Source: DASROJ01 sp035646975
Lineage (GTDB): Bacteria; Acidobacteriota; Polarisedimenticolia; JACPZX01; DASXTC01
Length of the DNA stretch: 10,355 nucleotides
Assembly (NCBI GenBank): GCA_035646975.1
Contig: DASROJ010000197.1
Span: forward strand, 1-10,355
Direction: 5' to 3'
Positions 7,163 to 10,355 of the stretch are shown here, piece by piece. The notes below the pieces were generated by a model. It saw only the letters and a program-made list of their open reading frames with translations. It was not told where the DNA came from and searched no databases. The position numbers and the translations under genes were made by a program. How positions within the stretch are numbered: the first letter of the stretch is position 1; each line of letters opens with the position of its first letter.

Positions 7163-7184
7163 GACCCCAGGAGAAATCGGGGTC
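7163..7184. repeat. 6-bp inverted repeat, 10-base spacer
   Basis: GACCCC (7163-7168) and GGGGTC (7179-7184) are perfect complements around AGGAGAAATC. It sits directly next to the AT-rich patch and its promoter candidate. No T-run follows on either strand, so a terminator is not supported. A protein-binding site or a small hairpin is possible. Confidence 0.4.
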
Positions 7185-7279
7185 CCTCGCGCCCGCGCCG
7201 CCCGGGCGTGTCGTCACGTATCTTTCGTGGCATCGACGTTATCGAAAAGGTCAACAAGCGCGGCGGGAAGCCGGGTTTC

Positions 7280-7308
7280 TTGCGGGACCACCGGCCGCAT
7301 GGTATAAA
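7280..7308 (+). promoter_or_regulatory. Sigma-70-type promoter for the kinase/regulator operon
   Basis: A TTGCGG -35 box (7280-7285) and a TATAAA -10 box (7303-7308) are separated by exactly 17 bases. The -10 box matches 5 of 6 consensus positions and the -35 keeps the key TTG. Transcription would begin near 7315, leaving a leader of about 35 bases before the ATG at 7349. This position argues against the longer GTG start at 7208, which lies upstream of the promoter. Confidence 0.55.
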
Positions 7309-7314
7309 GCGGCC
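7293..7314. promoter_or_regulatory. Inverted repeat enclosing the -10 box, possible operator
   Basis: GGCCGC (7293-7298) and GCGGCC (7309-7314) are perfect inverted arms separated by 10 bases that contain the whole TATAAA box. Arms one helical turn or so apart over a core promoter are a usual layout for a dimeric repressor. The half-sites are GC-only words, which are common in this genome type, so the match could be chance. Confidence 0.35.
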
Positions 7315-7348
7315 AGCCCTCACACCCATTTCACACAGAGCGCATCGA

Positions 7349-9037
7349 ATGGCCACCGCCGCACCACGGCTTCGAGTCCACTACCCGCCGGGCACGGAGC
7401 GCGTACTGCTCATCGAGGCGGCAACGTTCAACATCGGCCGTCGACCCGACAATGACCTGGTGATTGCCGAAAAGGACATCTCCCGACTGCAGGCGGTCAT
7501 TTACCGTGAAGGCACGGGCTACATGATCGAGGACCGAGGCAGCACCTTCGGGACCTTCATCAACGGCGTGCCCGCCACGCGCCAGCGCCTCCGGAACCGG
7601 GACGTCATCGCGCTCGGCCGCGACCAGCGTATCGAGGTGGTGTTCCTCATCGAGGACCGCATGAGCGAAATCCTCGAGACGGTCGAGTCGAAGAAGCGCG
7701 CGGACACGACACCCGACGACTACCGCAATCTCTCCATCCTCCTCGAGCTGAGCAAGGGTCTGGACAGGCTGACATCGCTTCAGGACATGCTTGAGCTGGC
7801 GCTCGACGCCACCATCGACGTCACAAAGGCTGAGCGGGGCTTCATCATGCTGCGCGACGATTCCGGCGATCTGGGCATGCGGGCGGCGCGCAACCCGGAG
7901 AGGGAGAGCCTCGAGGAGGGACAACAGCGTGTTTCGCAAAGCATCGTGGCCGAGGTGGTCTCCACCGGAGAGCCCCAGTTCCTCACCGACACCGAGGATC
8001 CGCGCCTCAAGCGGCGAACCAGCGTGGCCGAGCTGTCTCTGCGCACGATTGTCTGTCTTCCGCTCAGGATTCTTCCCTCCGAACAGGCCACGCGACCAAC
8101 GCGGTTCCCCGACAAGTCCGACGTGCTCGGTGTCATTTATGCGGACTCATCGCATGCAAGCGGCCCCCTCAAGAACGTCACCCGCGACCTGCTGACTTCG
8201 ATCGCCACCCACGCCACCTTCGCCCTCCAGAACTTTTTCCTGCGCCAGGAGGATCTCGAGAGGCGGCTCCTCGAGCGGGAGACGGAGCGCGAGATGGACC
8301 GTCTGAGGGAGCTGGACAGACTGAAGACCGAGTTTCTCTCGAATGTCTCGCATGAGCTGCGCACTCCTCTGACGGCCATCAAGGGGTCGATCGACAACAT
8401 GCTCGACGGCGTCACCGGAGAGATCAGCGATCGCCAGCGCGGCTATTTGAAGCGCATCAACGAGAACACCGAACAGCTCAACCGGCTCATCGCCGACCTG
8501 CTCGACCTGGCGCGCATCGAGTCGGGCGAGGTGCCGGTCAGGCCGCGCAGCATGTCGGTCAACCGTCTCATCGATGAGGCCGCCGAAAGCATGCGCCCCG
8601 CGCTGGAGCGTCGCGGCGTGCATCTCAAGGTCGAGCAGCCTCGCGAAGATCTCGTCATCACCGCCGACAGGGACCGCCTCATGCAGGTGCTCTTCAACCT
8701 GATCGGCAACGCCGTCAAGTTCACGGGACAGGGCGGCACCGTGACTCTCGACGCCCGGCACATGGGTGATGAAATCGTCGTATCGGTGAGCGACACGGGC
8801 GTCGGGATACCCGAGCACGATCTGGAGCGAATCTTCGACCGGTTCTACCAGTCCCCCGTTGCCGCGGGCACAAAGTCTTCCGGCACCGGGCTGGGGCTGC
8901 CGATCGCCCGCAGTCTGGTGGAACTCCACGGCGGACGACTCTGGGCCGAAAACGGCGAGGTCGGCTGCAGGTTCCACTTCACCCTTCCAGCGATCGCCCC
9001 TTCTTCGAATCGGGAACCGAGGACCGAGGCCGAATGA
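7349..9037 (+). CDS. Soluble FHA-GAF sensor histidine kinase
   Basis: This 562-residue kinase should autophosphorylate and pass the phosphate to the regulator encoded next to it. An FHA domain covers about residues 8-95 (GRRPDND at 30-36, Ser45-Arg46, GSTFGTFING from 64). A GAF domain covers about 125-300. A charged coiled coil leads into the dimerisation domain with the phospho-acceptor His335 in SHELRTP. The ATP-binding domain has the N-box NLIGNAVKF (N450, N454), the G1 box DTGVGIP (D482), the F-box IFDRFYQ and the G2 box GTGLGLPI (from 512). No signal peptide or membrane segment is visible, so the cue is cytoplasmic. The ATG at 7349 is chosen because a good promoter lies just upstream of it and the FHA domain begins just after it; its ribosome binding site is weak (AGAG, 8 bases away). 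The FHA keeps the phosphate-contacting Arg31 and Ser45 but lacks the usual His and Asn of SRxH and GSTNGT. The GAF ligand is unknown. Confidence 0.93.
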   Translation: MATAAPRLRVHYPPGTERVLLIEAATFNIGRRPDNDLVIAEKDISRLQAVIYREGTGYMIEDRGSTFGTFINGVPATRQRLRNRDVIALGRDQRIEVVFLIEDRMSEILETVESKKRADTTPDDYRNLSILLELSKGLDRLTSLQDMLELALDATIDVTKAERGFIMLRDDSGDLGMRAARNPERESLEEGQQRVSQSIVAEVVSTGEPQFLTDTEDPRLKRRTSVAELSLRTIVCLPLRILPSEQATRPTRFPDKSDVLGVIYADSSHASGPLKNVTRDLLTSIATHATFALQNFFLRQEDLERRLLERETEREMDRLRELDRLKTEFLSNVSHELRTPLTAIKGSIDNMLDGVTGEISDRQRGYLKRINENTEQLNRLIADLLDLARIESGEVPVRPRSMSVNRLIDEAAESMRPALERRGVHLKVEQPREDLVITADRDRLMQVLFNLIGNAVKFTGQGGTVTLDARHMGDEIVVSVSDTGVGIPEHDLERIFDRFYQSPVAAGTKSSGTGLGLPIARSLVELHGGRLWAENGEVGCRFHFTLPAIAPSSNREPRTEAE

Positions 9038-10355
9038 AATCCGCGAGGATCCTGATCGCCGACGATGACCCGGACATCCTGCAGGTTCTTGGGGATCGTC
9101 TGTCCGCGCAGGGATATGACGTCGCCACCGCCCGTGACGGAATCGAGGCGCTCGAGACGTTGCGATCCGACCCACCGGATCTCGTCCTGCTCGACCTGAT
9201 GATGCCGCGCATGGGCGGCATGGAGGTCCTTCAGAGAATCAGGGAAGAGAATCTGGACGTCACCGCGCTGGTCATCACCGCCACGGGTTCGGTCCGAACC
9301 GCCGTCGACGCGATGCGGAACGGAGCCTACGACTTCCTGATGAAGCCTTTCGATCCCCAGCAGATCTCCCTGACGATAAAAAAAGCGCTGGAACGCGAGG
9401 GGCTGAGACGACGGAACCGCCTGCTGACGAGCCAGATCAGCGAGAGCGCCCCGGACCTGGTCGGCCAGAGCCCTGTCATGCGGGAAATCGCCGCCACGGC
9501 GAAGAAAGCCGCCGAGGCGCGCTCCACCGTGCTCATCCTGGGCGAGAGCGGCACCGGCAAGGAAGTCCTGGCGCGCTCGATCCACCGCTGGAGCGATCGA
9601 CGCGACAATCCGTTCGTCGCCGTCAATTGTGTCGCACTGTCCGAGGATCTTCTCGAAAGCGAGATGTTCGGTCATGAGAAAGGCGCCTTCACCGGCGCCG
9701 TCCAGCGCAAGGCCGGCAAGTTCGAGGTGGCCGATGGAGGGACCCTTTTTCTCGACGAGATCGCGGAGATGAAGGCGGAGCTGCAGGCCAAGCTCCTGCG
9801 GGTTCTGCAGGAGCATCGGTTCGAGCGTGTCGGTGGCACCCGGTCGCTGGATGTCGACGTCCGGATCCTCGCCGCCACCAACCGCGATCTCGACGCCGCG
9901 ATGGCCAGCGGAACTTTCCGGCAGGATCTCTACTTCCGGCTCAACGTCATCACGCTCCGGATGCCACCGCTTCGGGAACGACGCGAGGACATCCCGTTGC
10001 TGCAGGACTACTTCCTGGGCAGGTTCGCATCCGACACCAAGCGGCGAGTGAACCGGGTGTCGACGGAAACCACACGCCTGCTGATGAACTATGACTGGCC
10101 CGGAAACGTGAGGGAGCTGGAGAACACGATCGAGCGCGCCCTCGTGCTGGGCCAGGACGAAGAGATCGTCCCGGACGATCTTCCCGCTCATATCGTCGAT
10201 CAGGCGATGAGGGAAGAAGACCCCGACGCGTCATTTCATGGCCAGGTCCGGCGCCTGAAAGCCGATCTCATCCGCGAGGCGCTGCGCCAGGCCGGCGGGC
10301 ACCAGCGACGCGCGGCGGACCTGCTCGGGTTGAATCCCACCTATCTCTCGCGTCT
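9034..10355 (+). CDS. NtrC-type sigma-54-dependent response regulator (3' end outside window)
   Basis: The 440 visible codons encode a sigma-54 enhancer-binding activator. The receiver domain (about 4-120) has the acidic pocket DDD (10-12), phospho-acceptor Asp54 in LLDLMMP, Thr82 or Thr84, and Lys104 in LMKPFD. The AAA+ domain (about 140-375) begins at LVGQSPVM and has Walker A GESGTGKE (170-177), the sigma-54-contacting GAFTGA loop (217-222), Walker B LFLDE (D241, E242), the FRQDLYFRLNV segment with the arginine-finger region, and WPGNVRELEN. A linker leads to a Fis-type helix-turn-helix, which begins with GGHQRRAADLLGLNPTYLSRL and is cut by the window edge, probably within a few tens of residues of its stop. 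The ATG overlaps the kinase stop (ATGA) and has GAGG 4 bases before it, so the two are translationally coupled and form a cognate pair. Target genes are not visible; no sigma-54 promoter was found in the window. Confidence 0.96.
   Translation, partial: MKSARILIADDDPDILQVLGDRLSAQGYDVATARDGIEALETLRSDPPDLVLLDLMMPRMGGMEVLQRIREENLDVTALVITATGSVRTAVDAMRNGAYDFLMKPFDPQQISLTIKKALEREGLRRRNRLLTSQISESAPDLVGQSPVMREIAATAKKAAEARSTVLILGESGTGKEVLARSIHRWSDRRDNPFVAVNCVALSEDLLESEMFGHEKGAFTGAVQRKAGKFEVADGGTLFLDEIAEMKAELQAKLLRVLQEHRFERVGGTRSLDVDVRILAATNRDLDAAMASGTFRQDLYFRLNVITLRMPPLRERREDIPLLQDYFLGRFASDTKRRVNRVSTETTRLLMNYDWPGNVRELENTIERALVLGQDEEIVPDDLPAHIVDQAMREEDPDASFHGQVRRLKADLIREALRQAGGHQRRAADLLGLNPTYLSR

Larger units (their letters stand above)
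6624..7348. other. 725-base gap rich in inverted repeats, no convincing + strand gene
   Basis: No + strand reading frame here has a usable ribosome binding site or a recognisable product. Base composition is visibly less GC-biased than in the flanking genes between about 6765 and 7165. The stretch holds, left to right, a - strand intrinsic terminator, two hairpins, a - strand candidate small ORF, a long bulged hairpin, an AT-rich patch with a weak - strand promoter candidate, a 6-bp inverted repeat, and the + strand promoter of the kinase gene. These are listed separately. I looked for and did not find tRNA, SRP RNA, RNase P RNA or tmRNA hallmarks. Confidence 0.6.

Noticed and set aside
7208..7348. 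47-codon N-terminal extension of the kinase from a GTG
   Set aside because: It lies mostly upstream of a good promoter (7280-7308), has no domain similarity, and shows composition like the non-coding gap.
8845..10191. 448-codon open frame on the - strand
   Set aside because: It is the shadow of the kinase end and the sigma-54 regulator, whose motifs are unmistakable on the + strand. No ribosome binding site or domain is visible.

Overview
The window is high-GC bacterial DNA with a strong preference for G or C at third codon positions. It holds four protein genes on the + strand (two of them cut by the window edges), one candidate small gene on the - strand, and a 725-base gap with an unusual amount of structure. 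Gene content and composition fit a Gram-negative-type, environmental, high-GC bacterium such as Acidobacteriota, Myxococcota or a related lineage. Nothing here fixes the phylum. No tRNA, rRNA, CRISPR array or insertion sequence was seen.

Left block, 1-6623 (DNA repair). The C-terminal part of an SbcD/Mre11-like phosphoesterase of the YhaO type overlaps by 4 bases (ATGA) a long SbcC/Rad50-like ATPase of the YhaN type. The ATPase has no CxxC zinc hook and instead carries a two-helix membrane hairpin in mid-protein, so the pair should form a membrane-tethered nuclease/ATPase complex. After a 99-base gap comes a complete mutS (mismatch recognition). Its start is best placed at an ATG with a good ribosome binding site, not at the upstream TTG.

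Middle, 6624-7348 (no convincing + strand gene). Read on the - strand, this gap looks like a small independent transcription unit convergent with mutS. In order it has a weak promoter candidate in an AT-rich patch, a leader with a long bulged hairpin, a strong Shine-Dalgarno sequence, a 67-codon ORF, a long imperfect hairpin, a second short hairpin, and a textbook intrinsic terminator whose T-tract lies on the - strand. A small protein gene or a structured RNA are both possible. This is the least explained part of the window. The right end of the gap carries a credible sigma-70-type promoter for the next gene, with an inverted repeat enclosing its -10 box.

Right block, 7349-10355 (signalling). 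A soluble FHA-GAF-histidine kinase overlaps by 4 bases (ATGA) an NtrC-type response regulator (receiver, sigma-54 AAA+ domain with GAFTGA, start of a Fis-type DNA-binding domain) that runs off the window. They form a two-component pair: the kinase should read a cytoplasmic cue through GAF and/or FHA, and the regulator should activate sigma-54 promoters elsewhere.
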